Shown: positions 18,935 through 29,025 of the stretch, piece after piece
How the letters are laid out: each line of letters opens with the position of its first letter
Position numbering within the stretch: position 1 is the stretch's first letter
DNA from: Flavimaribacter sediminis
GTDB lineage: Bacteria; Pseudomonadota; Alphaproteobacteria; Rhizobiales; Rhizobiaceae
Direction: 5' to 3'
DNA length: 64,000 nt
Assembly (NCBI RefSeq): GCF_019492055.1
Contig: NZ_JAICBX010000002.1
Location: 310,001-374,000 of the forward strand
The notes under the pieces: model-generated
Databases searched by the model: none
Seen by the model: only the letters and a program-made list of their open reading frames with translations
Told to the model about the DNA's origin: nothing
Made by a program: the position numbers and the translations under genes

Positions 18935-20410
18935 ATGAGCAGCCAGACTATCCCCGTTGATCCCTTTGACTACGTCGTGTTTGGCGGCACGGGCGACCTG
19001 GCCGAGAGGAAGCTGCTGCCTGCGCTCTATCATCGCCAGATCGCCGGTCAGCTGACTGAACCAACCCGGATCATCGGGGCATCGCGCTCGGAAATGGACA
19101 CCGAGGCCTACCGCAATTTCGCCAGCGAGGCGCTGGCGAAGCACCTCAAACCCGGCGAATTCGACGACAAGGAGGTCGGCGACTTCCTGAAACGGCTGCA
19201 ATATGTTTCTGTCGACGCAAACTCCGACCGGGGCTGGGACAAACTCGGCAAAGTGCTCGAAGGCGGTGAAAACTGCATTCGCGCCTTTTATCTCGCCGTC
19301 GCGCCATCACTCTTTGGCGATATCTGCGAACAGATCGCAAAGCACGCGCTGGTCAACGCGCAAACCCGCGTTGTGGTGGAAAAACCGATCGGCCGCGACC
19401 TGGCGTCGGCGCACGAACTCAACGACACGATCGGCCGGGTTTTCGACGAAGAACAGATTTTTCGCATCGACCATTATCTGGGCAAGGAAACGGTCCAGAA
19501 TCTCATGGCCCTTCGTTTCGCCAACGCGCTCTACGAACCTTTGTGGAACTCTGCGCATGTCGACCACGTCCAGATCACCGTCGCCGAGGAAGTGGGCCTT
19601 GAAGGACGGGCAGGCTATTACGACAAGGCGGGCGCCCTGCGCGACATGGTGCAGAACCACATGATGCAACTGCTCTGCCTTGTCGCCATGGAAGCGCCGC
19701 CTTCAATGGACGCGGAGGCCGTGCGGGACGAGAAACTCAAGGTTCTGAGAGCGTTGAGCCCGATCGATCAGAACAACGCCGAAAAGCTGACGGTGCGCGG
19801 CCAGTATCGGGCGGGCGCCTCGGCCGGCGGCGCCGTCAAGGGTTATCTCGACGAACTCGGCGACAAGACCTCGAATACGGAGACATTCGTCGCGATCAAG
19901 GCCGAGATCCTGAACTGGCGCTGGGCCGGCGTGCCGTTTTATCTCAGAACCGGCAAGCGCCTGGGCCAGCGCGTTTCCGAAATCGTCATCGCCTTCAAGC
20001 CGATACCACATTCCATCTTCGACCAGAGCGCCGGCAGGGTGATCGCCAACCAGCTGGTCATCCGATTGCAGCCGGACGAAGGCGTACGGCAATGGATCAT
20101 GATCAAGGATCCCGGGCCCGGCGGCATGCGGTTGCGCCACGTGCCGCTGGACATGAGCTTCGCCGAAGCCTTCGGCGTCCGCAATCCGGACGCCTATGAA
20201 CGCCTGCTCATGGATGTCGTACGCTGCAACCAGACCCTGTTCATGCGCCGCGACGAGGTCGAGGCGGCATGGCGCTGGATCGATCCGATATTGAAGGCCT
20301 GGGAGGAAACCGCCCAGACGAGCCACAGCTATACGGCGGGCACCTCCGGTCCAACGCAATCCATCGCCCTGATAGAAAGAGACGGCCGCACCTGGCATGA
20401 GAGCAACTGA
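18935..20410 (+). CDS. zwf: Glucose-6-phosphate 1-dehydrogenase
   Basis: A 491-residue enzyme oxidising glucose 6-phosphate to 6-phosphogluconolactone. The N-terminal coenzyme motif FGGTGDLAERKLLPALYHRQ and the active-site peptide RIDHYLGKETVQNLM (His/Lys) are intact. It opens a zwf-pgl-edd operon; 12 bases separate it from pgl. Together these enzymes carry hexose 6-phosphate to KDPG in the Entner-Doudoroff pathway; the aldolase (eda) lies elsewhere. Confidence 0.98.
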   Translation: MSSQTIPVDPFDYVVFGGTGDLAERKLLPALYHRQIAGQLTEPTRIIGASRSEMDTEAYRNFASEALAKHLKPGEFDDKEVGDFLKRLQYVSVDANSDRGWDKLGKVLEGGENCIRAFYLAVAPSLFGDICEQIAKHALVNAQTRVVVEKPIGRDLASAHELNDTIGRVFDEEQIFRIDHYLGKETVQNLMALRFANALYEPLWNSAHVDHVQITVAEEVGLEGRAGYYDKAGALRDMVQNHMMQLLCLVAMEAPPSMDAEAVRDEKLKVLRALSPIDQNNAEKLTVRGQYRAGASAGGAVKGYLDELGDKTSNTETFVAIKAEILNWRWAGVPFYLRTGKRLGQRVSEIVIAFKPIPHSIFDQSAGRVIANQLVIRLQPDEGVRQWIMIKDPGPGGMRLRHVPLDMSFAEAFGVRNPDAYERLLMDVVRCNQTLFMRRDEVEAAWRWIDPILKAWEETAQTSHSYTAGTSGPTQSIALIERDGRTWHESN

Positions 20411-20422
20411 CGTCTGAATTCA

Positions 20423-21124
20423 ATGAACCAGCCAGAACCGCACGAATTTGAAGACCGGGAGGCCCTTGCGCAGGCGCTTTCAAACCGTATTGCGACGGCG
20501 TTGTCAGACGCCATTGAACTCAGAGGCCGGGCGTTGCTTGCAGTCTCCGGCGGCTCGACGCCGCGCGAACTGTTCAAGGCGCTGAGCGTCGAGGAGATCG
20601 ACTGGAGCAAGGTCACAGTGACGCTTGTCGACGAGCGCTTCGTTCCGCCTTCACACGACCGGTCCAATCACCGGCTTGTGGCGGCGTGCCTGCTGCAGAA
20701 CGCCGCCGCCCCGGCGCACTTCATTCCGCTCTACAACAATGCGGAGACGCCTGTCGAAGCGGCAAGGCAAGCATCCCGGCAGTTGGAACAGGCGGGCGAC
20801 GCCATCGATGTCGCGATACTGGGGATGGGCGCCGACGGACACACGGCCTCATGGTTTCCCGGAAATGAGGGCCTGCCCGAATTGACGTCGCCGACCCAGG
20901 AAAAGCCGGTCATGGCGGCCGAGGGCACAGGCGTGCCCGAGCCGCGACTGACGCTGACGCTGCCCCGCATCGCCGGAGCGCGTCTGCTGGTGTTGCACAT
21001 CGAAGGCGCTGACAAAAAAGAGACGCTCGACCAGGCGCTTGCAGGCGAAGCGGTGGAAGAGATGCCGATCCGCGCCATATTCAATTCAGACGCGCCTTCA
21101 GTCCAGCTTTACTGGGCGCCATAG
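20423..21124 (+). CDS. pgl: 6-phosphogluconolactonase
   Basis: A 233-residue member of the NagB/Pgl superfamily hydrolysing 6-phosphogluconolactone. Visible motifs are [14 protein letters not shown] near residue 35, VDERFVPP near 70 and [15 protein letters not shown] near 135 containing the catalytic histidine. The position between zwf and edd confirms the role. Confidence 0.95.
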   Translation: MNQPEPHEFEDREALAQALSNRIATALSDAIELRGRALLAVSGGSTPRELFKALSVEEIDWSKVTVTLVDERFVPPSHDRSNHRLVAACLLQNAAAPAHFIPLYNNAETPVEAARQASRQLEQAGDAIDVAILGMGADGHTASWFPGNEGLPELTSPTQEKPVMAAEGTGVPEPRLTLTLPRIAGARLLVLHIEGADKKETLDQALAGEAVEEMPIRAIFNSDAPSVQLYWAP

Positions 21125-21165
21125 GCCGGAACCACAATTCTAACCGCCAACCTGGCAGGACAGAA

Positions 21166-22983
21166 ATGGCTGCACGAAACGACATAACGCGCATCACTGA
21201 ACGAATTGTCGAGCGCTCGCGCGCAAGCAGAGAAATCTATCTCGAACGCATCGAAAAGGCCGGGCGCGAAGGGCCGCACCGCACCGAGTTGTCCTGTGGC
21301 AACCTCGCCCATGGATTCGCCGCCTGCGGCCTGTCGGACAAGGACGCGCTTGCCGGCGACGCCGTGCCGAATCTCGGGATCATCACCGCCTACAACGACA
21401 TGCTGTCGGCGCATCAGCCATTCGAACATTTTCCCGATCTGATCCGGGCCGCCGCGCGCGACGCGGGTGGCGTCGCACAGGTCGCCGGCGGCGTGCCCGC
21501 CATGTGCGACGGGGTTACGCAAGGTCAGCCGGGCATGGATCTGTCGCTGTTTTCGCGCGATGTGATCGCCATGTCAGCGGCCGTTGGGCTATCGCACAAC
21601 ATGTTCGACGCGGCCGCCTTTCTCGGCGTCTGCGACAAGATCGTTCCGGGTCTGGTTATCGCGGCCCTGACCTTTGGCCATCTTCCAGCCGTCTTCATTC
21701 CCGCAGGGCCGATGACGTCAGGCCTTCCCAACGAAGAGAAAGTTCGCATTCGCCAACTTTACGCCGAAGGCAAGGTGGGTCGCGCGGAACTGCTGGAATG
21801 CGAGTCGCAATCCTACCACGGCCCGGGCACCTGCACCTTCTACGGCACCGCCAATTCCAACCAGATGCTAATGGAGATCATGGGGTTTCACCTGCCCGGC
21901 GCCTCCTTCATCAATCCCGGCACGCCGCTGCGCGACGCCCTGACGAAAGAAGCCGCAAAACGGGCGCTGGCGATTACCGCGCTCGGCAACGAATACACGC
22001 CGGCGGGCGTCATGTTCGACGAACGCAGCGTGGTCAACGGTCTTGTCGGCCTGCACGCAACGGGCGGATCCACCAATCACACCCTGCATCTGATCGCCAT
22101 GGCGCGCGCGGCGGGCATTCACCTGAGCTGGGAAGATATTTCCGAGCTGTCGGACATCGTGCCGCTGCTTGCCCGCGTCTATCCCAATGGCCCGGCCGAT
22201 GTGAACCATTTCCATGCCGCCGGCGGCATGGGGTTCCTCATCGGACAGTTGCTGGCAGGCGGACTGCTGCACGACGACGTCAGGACCGTCTGGGGAGAGG
22301 GCATGGCGGCCTATGCGAGCGAGCCAAGGCTAACAGAAGACGGCGCTGTGCGGCGCGAACCGGCCGCCGCGAAAAGCGGCGACGACAAGGTGCTCTCTAC
22401 GATCGACAAACCGTTTCAGCCGAATGGCGGTCTGAAAATGCTGAGCGGCAATCTCGGCAAGTCGGTCATCAAGATTTCCGCCGTGAAACCCGAACGCCGG
22501 GTGATCGAGGCTCCTGCGAAAATCTTCGACAGCCAGAAGGACCTGCAGGACGCCTTCAAGGCCGGCCACCTGGATTGCGATTTCGTCGCCGTGGTGCGTT
22601 TCCAGGGACCAAAGGCCATGGGCATGCCCGAACTGCACAAGCTGACGCCGCCGCTCGGCGTGCTGCAGGATCGCGGCCACAAGGTGGCGCTTGTCACCGA
22701 CGGACGCATGTCCGGCGCCTCCGGCAAGGTTCCGGCGGCGATCCACCTGACGCCGGAAGCAGTCGACGGCGGCCCGATCGCGAGGATCCGCGAAGGCGAC
22801 ATCATCCGGCTCGACGCGACCGCGGGCACGCTGGAAGTGCTTGTCGATCACGCGGAGTTCGACAAGCGCGCGCCTGAGACCGCCGATCTGACGGAAAGCA
22901 GCTACGGCATGGGCCGGGAACTGTTCGCCAATCTCAGGGCCGCCGCAGGTCCGGCCGACCAGGGCGCCAGCGTTCTGTACTGA
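21166..22983 (+). CDS. edd: Phosphogluconate dehydratase
   Basis: A 605-residue IlvD/Edd-family iron-sulphur dehydratase converting 6-phosphogluconate to KDPG. Expected segments are present: [34 protein letters not shown] and the middle [20 protein letters not shown], with cluster-ligand cysteines, and the C-terminal [19 protein letters not shown]. It is last in the operon and ends three bases before the convergent folD. Confidence 0.97.
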   Translation: MAARNDITRITERIVERSRASREIYLERIEKAGREGPHRTELSCGNLAHGFAACGLSDKDALAGDAVPNLGIITAYNDMLSAHQPFEHFPDLIRAAARDAGGVAQVAGGVPAMCDGVTQGQPGMDLSLFSRDVIAMSAAVGLSHNMFDAAAFLGVCDKIVPGLVIAALTFGHLPAVFIPAGPMTSGLPNEEKVRIRQLYAEGKVGRAELLECESQSYHGPGTCTFYGTANSNQMLMEIMGFHLPGASFINPGTPLRDALTKEAAKRALAITALGNEYTPAGVMFDERSVVNGLVGLHATGGSTNHTLHLIAMARAAGIHLSWEDISELSDIVPLLARVYPNGPADVNHFHAAGGMGFLIGQLLAGGLLHDDVRTVWGEGMAAYASEPRLTEDGAVRREPAAAKSGDDKVLSTIDKPFQPNGGLKMLSGNLGKSVIKISAVKPERRVIEAPAKIFDSQKDLQDAFKAGHLDCDFVAVVRFQGPKAMGMPELHKLTPPLGVLQDRGHKVALVTDGRMSGASGKVPAAIHLTPEAVDGGPIARIREGDIIRLDATAGTLEVLVDHAEFDKRAPETADLTESSYGMGRELFANLRAAAGPADQGASVLY

Positions 22984-22986
22984 GTA

Positions 22987-23886
22987 TCAGAACTTCGGCG
23001 GCGTGCGCCCGGCCGCACGGTAGGCGGAAACGACTGTATTGGCCATCAGCATGGCGATCGTCATCGGTCCGACCCCGCCCGGCACTGGCGTAATCGCGCC
23101 GGCGACTTCCGAACATTCCTCATAGGCGACGTCGCCGACGAGGCGCGTCTTGCCTTCGCCGCGCTCGGGCGCCGGGATGCGATTGATGCCGACGTCGATG
23201 ATCGTTGCGCCCGGCTTGATCCAGTCCTTCTTCACCATTTCGGGTCGGCCGACGGCCGCGACCACGATATCGGCGTTGCGGCAGGCAGCCGGCAGATCCG
23301 GCGTACGGCTGTGTCCGACGGTGACCGTCGCATTGGCGGCGAGGAGCAGGCTCGCCATGGGCTTGCCGACGATGTTGGACCGCCCGATGACGATCGCGTT
23401 GAGACCGGACAGGTCCCCGCCCCGCACGCGCTCGATCAGCAGCATGGAGCCGGCCGGCGTACAGGACACAAAAGCCTCATCGATGTCGCCGACTGTCAAT
23501 TTGCCTGTATTGATGACGTGAAAGCCATCGACATCCTTTTCGGGACTGATTTTCTGGATCACCAGGCTTTCGTCGATATGCGAGGGCAGAGGGAGCTGAA
23601 CCAGAATACCGTGGATCGACGGATCGTTGTTGAGATCCTCGACGAGCCTGAGCAGGTCAGCTTCGCTGGTCGATTCCGGCAGCGTGTGTTCCACCGAATG
23701 GAATCCACACTCGCGCGCCTTGCGCCCCTTGGAGGCGACATAGACCTGGCTTGCCGGATCCTCGCCGACAATCACCACCGCTATGCCCGGCGTCACGCCG
23801 GTCTCTGTCTGCAACGTCTGCGATGCGTTCTTGACCGTTTCGATCACTTCCGCCGCGACCGCCTTGCCGTCTATCACCGTGGCCAT
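22987..23886 (-). CDS. folD: Bifunctional methylenetetrahydrofolate dehydrogenase/cyclohydrolase
   Basis: A 299-residue FolD interconverting methylene-, methenyl- and 10-formyl-THF with NADP. The catalytic lysine context [13 protein letters not shown], the substrate loop [10 protein letters not shown], the Rossmann segment [11 protein letters not shown] and the signature [16 protein letters not shown] are intact. The ATG at 23886 follows AAGGGGAGAG; the longer frame to 23952 adds basic residues with no support. It could receive methylene-THF from the demethylase/MTHFR operon 15 kb away. Confidence 0.97.
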   Translation of the reverse strand: MATVIDGKAVAAEVIETVKNASQTLQTETGVTPGIAVVIVGEDPASQVYVASKGRKARECGFHSVEHTLPESTSEADLLRLVEDLNNDPSIHGILVQLPLPSHIDESLVIQKISPEKDVDGFHVINTGKLTVGDIDEAFVSCTPAGSMLLIERVRGGDLSGLNAIVIGRSNIVGKPMASLLLAANATVTVGHSRTPDLPAACRNADIVVAAVGRPEMVKKDWIKPGATIIDVGINRIPAPERGEGKTRLVGDVAYEECSEVAGAITPVPGGVGPMTIAMLMANTVVSAYRAAGRTPPKF

Positions 23887-24075
23887 TCTGCTCTCCCCTT
23901 GCAACTTGCTGTGGCGCGCCTGTCGCTTACGTCGCTGACGCGGCAAGCGCAAGCCGTCACGCCGCCGCAGTGTGCAGATTTACAGCCGGGAAAATGGTCG
24001 AGAAACGGCGTTTCATGCACGATTTCACGCCTTCCCGACTTCTAAACAGTCGCCCGCCGGCTATAGAGTGCTCCT

Positions 24076-25272
24076 ATGCGCCCTTCCCCTTCCTGTCTCT
24101 TCGATCCCGTCACGCTGCCATGCGGACGCATTCTCAAGAACCGTTTGGCGAAATCCGCCATGTCCGATTCGCTCGGCGACGGGCGCGGCGACCCCACGCC
24201 GCAACAAGTCCGGCTCTATGAGAGATGGGCTGAAGGCGGACTTGGCCTCTCGATTGTCGGCGAGGCCCAGATCAATCCGCATTTTGCGGAAAAGCCGGGC
24301 AACCTCGTGCTCAACGCCGCATCAAACAACAGGCTTTTTGCCGACCTGGCGCGAAGGGCGCAGACGTGCGACGCGCAACTATGGCTGCAACTCGGTCATG
24401 CTGGCGCCTTGGCGTATCCCCCGACCAGCCGACCGGCGGGACCGAGCGCTCTCGACCTGCCGGGACTGGTCTGCGACGAACTGTCCGGTGCGGCGATCAG
24501 ACGGCTTCCGGAGGAATTTGCGCAGGCCGCGGCGCTTGCCAGGACGTTCGGATTCGGCGGCGTGCAGATCCACGCCGCGCACGGGTTTTTGCTCAGCCAG
24601 TTCCTCTCACCTCTTTTCAATCGCCGCAGCGACGCATTCGGCGGATCGGTCAGCGCCAGTAGCCGCATCCTTGTCGACATCATTGAAAGCACGCGACAGG
24701 CGGTCGGACCGGATTTTCCCGTGGCGGTCAAGCTCAACGCCACCGACGGGCTGGATGGGGGACTGACAGACGTGGAGTCGCTGGAGGTGGTGGAACGCCT
24801 TGATTCCACATCGCTGGATCTGATCGATATCAGCGGCGGAACCTATTTTCCGGGCGCTAAAGCCAGCTCCGACAGCGCCGCATCCGGCCCGTATTTTCTC
24901 GAATTTGCAAGGCAGGCGCGGAAACTGACGGACAAGCCGCTGATGGCGACCGGCGGCTTCAAGACAAGAGAGCAGGCGATCGACGCCGTGGCATCCGGCG
25001 CGGTCGATCTTGTCGGCATGGCGCGCGCTTTCGCGCTGGCGCCCAATCTTGCAGATCGCTGGAAAACACCCGAACCGGCCGATCCGCAATTTCCGAGATT
25101 TGGAAAGACAGGTCCCGGCGAGATCACGTCCTGGTATACGATGCGCCTCTCGGCATTGGCTGAAGACGAAGAGGTCGCGCCGGAGATCGACCCCGCCGAG
25201 GCGATGCGTCTCTATGAAGCCCGTGACAGAGCGCGCGTCGCGACCTGGCTAGATGCTTTTCCGCTGCCCTGA
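24076..25272 (+). CDS. NADH:flavin oxidoreductase, Old Yellow Enzyme family
   Basis: A 398-residue FMN-binding TIM barrel. HAAHGFLLSQFLSP holds the substrate-binding His-x-x-His and the following loop FNRRSDAFGGS is typical. The phosphate-binding ATGGF and GMARAF are near the C-terminus. It lacks the C-terminal 4Fe-4S and FAD domains of dienoyl-CoA reductases, so it is a single-domain enoate reductase or xenobiotic reductase type. Its last 24 bases overlap the convergent HD-domain gene. Confidence 0.88.
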   Translation: MRPSPSCLFDPVTLPCGRILKNRLAKSAMSDSLGDGRGDPTPQQVRLYERWAEGGLGLSIVGEAQINPHFAEKPGNLVLNAASNNRLFADLARRAQTCDAQLWLQLGHAGALAYPPTSRPAGPSALDLPGLVCDELSGAAIRRLPEEFAQAAALARTFGFGGVQIHAAHGFLLSQFLSPLFNRRSDAFGGSVSASSRILVDIIESTRQAVGPDFPVAVKLNATDGLDGGLTDVESLEVVERLDSTSLDLIDISGGTYFPGAKASSDSAASGPYFLEFARQARKLTDKPLMATGGFKTREQAIDAVASGAVDLVGMARAFALAPNLADRWKTPEPADPQFPRFGKTGPGEITSWYTMRLSALAEDEEVAPEIDPAEAMRLYEARDRARVATWLDAFPLP

Positions 25273-25854
25273 AGATGACTGCTCGTCCCGTCGCGCGCGC
25301 GTTGCGTCGTCAACCAGGGCGCGGATCTGCTTCAGGAGCGGATGGCGATCGGTCGCAGAAAGCCCGTAGGTCAGGTTGAACTCATAGTCGAAATCAGGCG
25401 CATTCTTCCCGACCACATGCTGAAGCATGGTCTCCAGCTTGTCGAAGCCCTTGGCCATAACCGCCTCCGGCGTTGACGCTTCATTGTATTCATCCCAGAG
25501 CGCGATGATTTCCGCCTTCAAATCCTCCGGCAATGGCGAACACAACACGACGAGGTCGCGTCGTTCACGCGCCGCCCGATCGTCGTCTTCGCGCTGATGG
25601 ATCGCCGGCACGTCGCCGGAAATCGCCTCGCCGAGATCATGAACGATGCAGAGTTTGATCAGCCGATGCAGATCGACGTCATGCAATTCCTTCTCGAACA
25701 GCATCACCAGAAGGCACAGGCGCCAGCTGTGCTCGGCAGTGCTTTCGGCGCGTCCACCGGACGTCACGCCGCTGCGCAGTGTGTCCTTCAGCCGTTCCGC
25801 CTGGTGGAGGAAATCGATAATCCCCCTGATGCGCGCAGTATCCATTTCCGTCAT
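25249..25854 (-). CDS. HD-domain phosphohydrolase, YfbR/HDDC2-like
   Basis: A 201-residue HD-superfamily hydrolase. The metal-binding pattern is visible: the first histidine in STAEHSWR, the HD pair in IVHDLGEAISGDVP and a later aspartate in KGFDKLETMLQH. This arrangement matches 5'-deoxynucleotidase-like HDDC2/YfbR proteins that remove phosphate from deoxynucleoside monophosphates. The C-terminal 15 residues are a variable tail overlapping the convergent OYE gene. Confidence 0.85.
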   Translation of the reverse strand: MTEMDTARIRGIIDFLHQAERLKDTLRSGVTSGGRAESTAEHSWRLCLLVMLFEKELHDVDLHRLIKLCIVHDLGEAISGDVPAIHQREDDDRAARERRDLVVLCSPLPEDLKAEIIALWDEYNEASTPEAVMAKGFDKLETMLQHVVGKNAPDFDYEFNLTYGLSATDRHPLLKQIRALVDDATRARRDEQSSSGQRKSI

Positions 25855-25905
25855 GTCGCGATTACATTAACGCCGGCGGCGCCCCAGCGCGACAGGCGGA
25901 ATAAA

Positions 25906-26481
25906 TTATGCGTCGAGTTTGCACGGACCATCGCGCACCAGGCGCGCGAAGCTGCCGTCGGACAGCGCTATGCGGGTCCAGCGAATTCTTCCCGCCCGGA
26001 TGACCAGTTCCGGATGCTCGATCCGTTCGGTCGCGAATTCGACATCGTCGGCGATCAGTTCGTCCCATCCGTCTTCGCCCAGTCTTTGCTCCGCCGTGAC
26101 AATGTCCTTCGATGCATAGCGCCACAGCGACTTGCCGAGAAATCCGGCGACGCCGTCCCGCCAGTCCTCGGCGCGCGATGGAGACGCCGCAAGCAGGCGA
26201 TGGCTTACGTCGCACACCAGATGCACCCGCTCGGCGCTGGTCGACACCAGTTCGAGAAGCGCGCTGTCAGCCGCCGACACCGGGCGCGCCGTCAACAGAC
26301 TGACGATGCGGCCGACATGGCGCTTCTCCGGCAGCAACGCGCCGCTCTCCCAACGGGAAATCGTGGTCTGTGAAACGCCGACATCAGCGGCCAGCGCCGA
26401 TTGCTTGACCTTGTTGAGCACGCGCCAGCGACGAAGCGATCCGCCGATCCGGCCGGCGCGAAGAGGTGGGATCTGAGACAT
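25906..26481 (-). CDS. XRE-family helix-turn-helix regulator
   Basis: A 191-residue protein with an HTH at about residues 15-65 (LAADVGVSQTTISRWESG). The C-terminal half (from about 85) has no signature I can assign but may be a PAS-like sensor (HLVCDVSHRLLAASPS reads like a PAS first strand). It is divergent from the XRE-cupin regulator with 91 bases between. Confidence 0.78.
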   Translation of the reverse strand: MSQIPPLRAGRIGGSLRRWRVLNKVKQSALAADVGVSQTTISRWESGALLPEKRHVGRIVSLLTARPVSAADSALLELVSTSAERVHLVCDVSHRLLAASPSRAEDWRDGVAGFLGKSLWRYASKDIVTAEQRLGEDGWDELIADDVEFATERIEHPELVIRAGRIRWTRIALSDGSFARLVRDGPCKLDA

Positions 26482-26542
26482 GCGAACGAGTATAATGCAG
26501 GGCGCGCCAATGTCGAAGAAATTGGCGTCGTCGCAATTGACA

Positions 26543-26562
26543 ATTTCTCATTTGAGAGAAAT
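26543..26562. promoter_or_regulatory. Inverted repeat between divergent XRE genes
   Basis: ATTTCTC and GAGAAAT separated by six bases, 10 bases before the XRE-cupin start codon. It is a candidate operator for either XRE regulator. It also contains the GAGAGAA that could serve as a distant ribosome-binding site. Confidence 0.45.
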
Positions 26563-26572
26563 ATTCCCTTAT

Positions 26573-27142
26573 ATGAGCGATGTTATTGATGACGCGTCCA
26601 CGGACCTGCGGATTGCGCAACGGCTGAAAGGGTTAAGGACCGAAAAAGGTTGGTCGCTGGACGAGCTTGCCTCGCGCAGCGGCGTCAGCCGAGCCACGCT
26701 TTCAAGACTTGAAAAAGCGGAGGTCAGTCCGACGACCAGCGCGCTTGGACGCCTGTGTTCAGCCTTCGGCATCACCATGTCGCGCCTGATGCTGATGATC
26801 GAGGATGACTTTGCGGCCCTGCTTGCGCGATCGGACCAGCCTGTCTGGCGCGACCCGGAGATCGGATTTCGCAGACGATCCGTGTCGCCGCCGGCAGGCG
26901 CGCTGGCGGGCGAGGTGCTGGAATGCGAGATCGACCCGGGAGCGCGCATCGAGTACGACGCGCCGCCCCGCCCTGGCCTGGAACACCACCTCGTAATGCT
27001 GGATGGCAGACTGGAGGTCGTCGTCGCAGGAATACGTCATCATCTGGTTTCCGGCGATTGCCTGCGATTCCAGCTTTCCGGACCGAACGCCTTCGAGACG
27101 CCTGAGGACCAGGGCGCGAAGTATCTTCTTTTTATCGTGTGA
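26573..27142 (+). CDS. XRE regulator with C-terminal cupin sensor
   Basis: A 189-residue regulator. The HTH lies at residues 13-67 (LASRSGVSRATLSRLEKAEVSP) and a cupin beta-barrel occupies about 100-185 (EHHLVMLDGRLEVVV, SGDCLRFQLSGPNAF). Such proteins usually control one neighbouring metabolic or transport gene and bind an amino acid or sugar in the cupin. The ATG at 26573 starts just before the HTH; an upstream ATG at 26480 would overlap the divergent gene. The acetyltransferase gene follows after five bases and is probably cotranscribed. Confidence 0.86.
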   Translation: MSDVIDDASTDLRIAQRLKGLRTEKGWSLDELASRSGVSRATLSRLEKAEVSPTTSALGRLCSAFGITMSRLMLMIEDDFAALLARSDQPVWRDPEIGFRRRSVSPPAGALAGEVLECEIDPGARIEYDAPPRPGLEHHLVMLDGRLEVVVAGIRHHLVSGDCLRFQLSGPNAFETPEDQGAKYLLFIV

Positions 27143-27147
27143 GAGCC

Positions 27148-27681
27148 ATGACCACGCAAACCGCTGCAATAACCAGAATGACCGTCGACGATTTCGAGAG
27201 GCGCATCGACGATTTCGCGACCGTGCTGCACGCCTGCGTCCATGCTGGCGCCAACGTCAACTTCGTCCTGCCGTTCAGCCGTGAAGACAGCGCGGCCTTC
27301 TGGATGGACAAGGTCGCGCCGGCGCTTGCAAACGGCAAACGCGTCCTCTGGGCGGCGATGGAAAACGAGCGGGTCGCGGGGACGGTCCAGCTCGACTACG
27401 ACACACCGCCCAACCAGCCGCATCGCGCCGAGGTGACCAAGCTTCTGGTCCATCCGGACTTCCGGCGGCGCGGCCTTGCGAAGGCGTTGATGGCCGAACT
27501 GGAAACCGAAGCCCAGCGACTTGGCCGAAGCCTCATCACGCTCGACACCCGCACCGGCGACAAGGCGGAGCCGCTCTACGCCTCCTTGGGCTACCAGACA
27601 GTCGGAATTATCCCGGATTTCTGCGTTGACCCGATCGAAAACCGTCTGCATCCGACCACGATCATGTACAAGGCGCTTTGA
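27148..27681 (+). CDS. GNAT family N-acetyltransferase
   Basis: A 177-residue GNAT-fold acetyltransferase. The acetyl-CoA-binding motif A is clear at about residues 95-125 (VTKLLVHPDFRRRGLAKALM), followed by LDTRTGDKAEPLYASLGYQ. The substrate is unknown. It is coupled to the XRE-cupin regulator, a common arrangement for genes dealing with amino acid or antibiotic modification. Confidence 0.87.
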   Translation: MTTQTAAITRMTVDDFERRIDDFATVLHACVHAGANVNFVLPFSREDSAAFWMDKVAPALANGKRVLWAAMENERVAGTVQLDYDTPPNQPHRAEVTKLLVHPDFRRRGLAKALMAELETEAQRLGRSLITLDTRTGDKAEPLYASLGYQTVGIIPDFCVDPIENRLHPTTIMYKAL

Positions 27682-27718
27682 AATACCGGCCGCCGATCGA
27701 ATTGAAGGACTATGAAGT

Positions 27719-28645
27719 TCACTGGTCCTGGACGAAACGCTCCAGTTTGCCCAGTGTCTGCAATCCCAGTTCCACGGCGCCGAAGCCTTTGGCCTGCTGA
27801 AACTCGGCCGCCGTGCTGAAAACCATTCCCAGCGTGACTTTCGTGTACCCGCCCTGCACCTCGAACGACGCCCAGGCATCGGCGTGTTTCGGTCCGTTTT
27901 CGCCCCAATGCAACGAATAGCCGAGCCTCTCTTCGGGCCGAACCTCACTGTAAAGATGATGGTTCGCGAAGACTGTGCCGTCGGGCCCGATCATGTCGAA
28001 CACCCACTCTCCGCCCTCACGCAGATCAATCCTCGTGGTTCGACAGGAGAAACCGTCCGGACCCCACCATTGCGGCAGCGTTTCATTGTTCATCCAGGCG
28101 CCCCACACGATGGATCGCGGCGCCTTGATCACCCGCTGCAAAATCATGGTCCGCTCAGCCGCGCCGGAAAGGCTGTCCAGTCCGGCGCCGAAACCGTCCC
28201 GGTATCCGGCTTCCATGTCTCTCTCCATCGAGGATAACTGAACCGTTACGACCAGCCGGCTGCGATCGTTCGCGCCGGAGAAATCCGCCGTCACGAGGGC
28301 GGCGGAAAGCATCTCGCCTTCGGACGATATCATCTCATAGTTGACGCTGCGCTGCGACGGCTGCAACGCGAGCCAGCCGCACTCGCAGCGGATATCCGGC
28401 TGACCCTCTTCCCTGCAGAGCGAAACCTCGCGTCCGCCCGCTCTCAAATCGGCCTCCAGGAATTCCACGGTGACCTTATCAGACGGCGCAGCCCAGACGG
28501 CCCTGGCGGCCGGCGCAGTCCAGACTTCCCACAATGTATCAACCGGCGCAGCCGCTTCCCGTTCAAATGTGAGAGTCGCAAAGCGGCCATTCCCCTCATC
28601 GGACCCAGTTTGGGTTACGCTGTCCGACAGAATGTTGCGTGTCAT
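27719..28645 (-). CDS. Tandem SRPBCC (AHSA1-type) domain protein
   Basis: A 308-residue protein made of two SRPBCC/START-like beta-barrel domains, residues about 20-160 and 165-305. The second has the classic VWGAWMNNETLPQWWGPDGF and GGEWVFDMIGPDG segments; the first is more divergent. The ATG at 28645 overlaps the ArsR stop codon (ATGA), so translation is coupled. AHSA1-type proteins next to ArsR regulators bind small hydrophobic ligands; the ligand is unknown. Confidence 0.87.
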   Translation of the reverse strand: MTRNILSDSVTQTGSDEGNGRFATLTFEREAAAPVDTLWEVWTAPAARAVWAAPSDKVTVEFLEADLRAGGREVSLCREEGQPDIRCECGWLALQPSQRSVNYEMISSEGEMLSAALVTADFSGANDRSRLVVTVQLSSMERDMEAGYRDGFGAGLDSLSGAAERTMILQRVIKAPRSIVWGAWMNNETLPQWWGPDGFSCRTTRIDLREGGEWVFDMIGPDGTVFANHHLYSEVRPEERLGYSLHWGENGPKHADAWASFEVQGGYTKVTLGMVFSTAAEFQQAKGFGAVELGLQTLGKLERFVQDQ

Positions 28646-28983
28646 TTTTCCTGTTCCTTCATTACGCGCATTACGAATGCATCGAAGCGATCCAACCGGG
28701 ATTCCCATATTGCGCGCTGTTCCTCGAGCCATGATCTCGCGGGATCCAGGGCTTGGGGAACGATGGCGCATGTGCGTATCCGTCCGTCCTTGGAGGTGGA
28801 GATCAATCCCGCCTCCTCCATTACGGAGAGATGACGCATGACCGTGGGTAGCCGCAGCCCAGTGGGCTCCGCCAGATCGCTCACCGGCGCCGGCCCGGCG
28901 GCGAGCCGAGTGAGAATCGATCGACGGGTCGGGTCCGCCAGGGCGTGGAAAAGGAGGGAGAGGTCTGGATCATGCTTAGCCAT
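28642..28983 (-). CDS. ArsR-family transcriptional regulator (SRPBCC-linked)
   Basis: A 113-residue winged-helix repressor (HALADPTRRSILTRL, GLRLPTVMRHLSVMEEAGLI). It lacks metal-binding cysteines of ArsR/SmtB, as usual in the subgroup paired with SRPBCC proteins. The ATG at 28983 is chosen over 28998 because it follows the GTTAGCC operator and matches the usual MxxxDPDLxxLFHALADPTRR start. Two perfect operators precede it. It forms an operon with the SRPBCC gene. Confidence 0.88.
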   Translation of the reverse strand: MAKHDPDLSLLFHALADPTRRSILTRLAAGPAPVSDLAEPTGLRLPTVMRHLSVMEEAGLISTSKDGRIRTCAIVPQALDPARSWLEEQRAIWESRLDRFDAFVMRVMKEQEK

Positions 28984-28991
28984 ATGGCTAA
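28976..28991. promoter_or_regulatory. ArsR operator 1, overlapping the arsR start codon
   Basis: TTAGCCATATGGCTAA, a perfect 16-bp palindrome spanning the arsR ATG. It shares TTAGCC-N4-GGCTAA with operator 2. Confidence 0.7.
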
Positions 28992-29025
28992 CTATCACCC
29001 TGCGTGAGTGAAATGCAAGAAAAAC

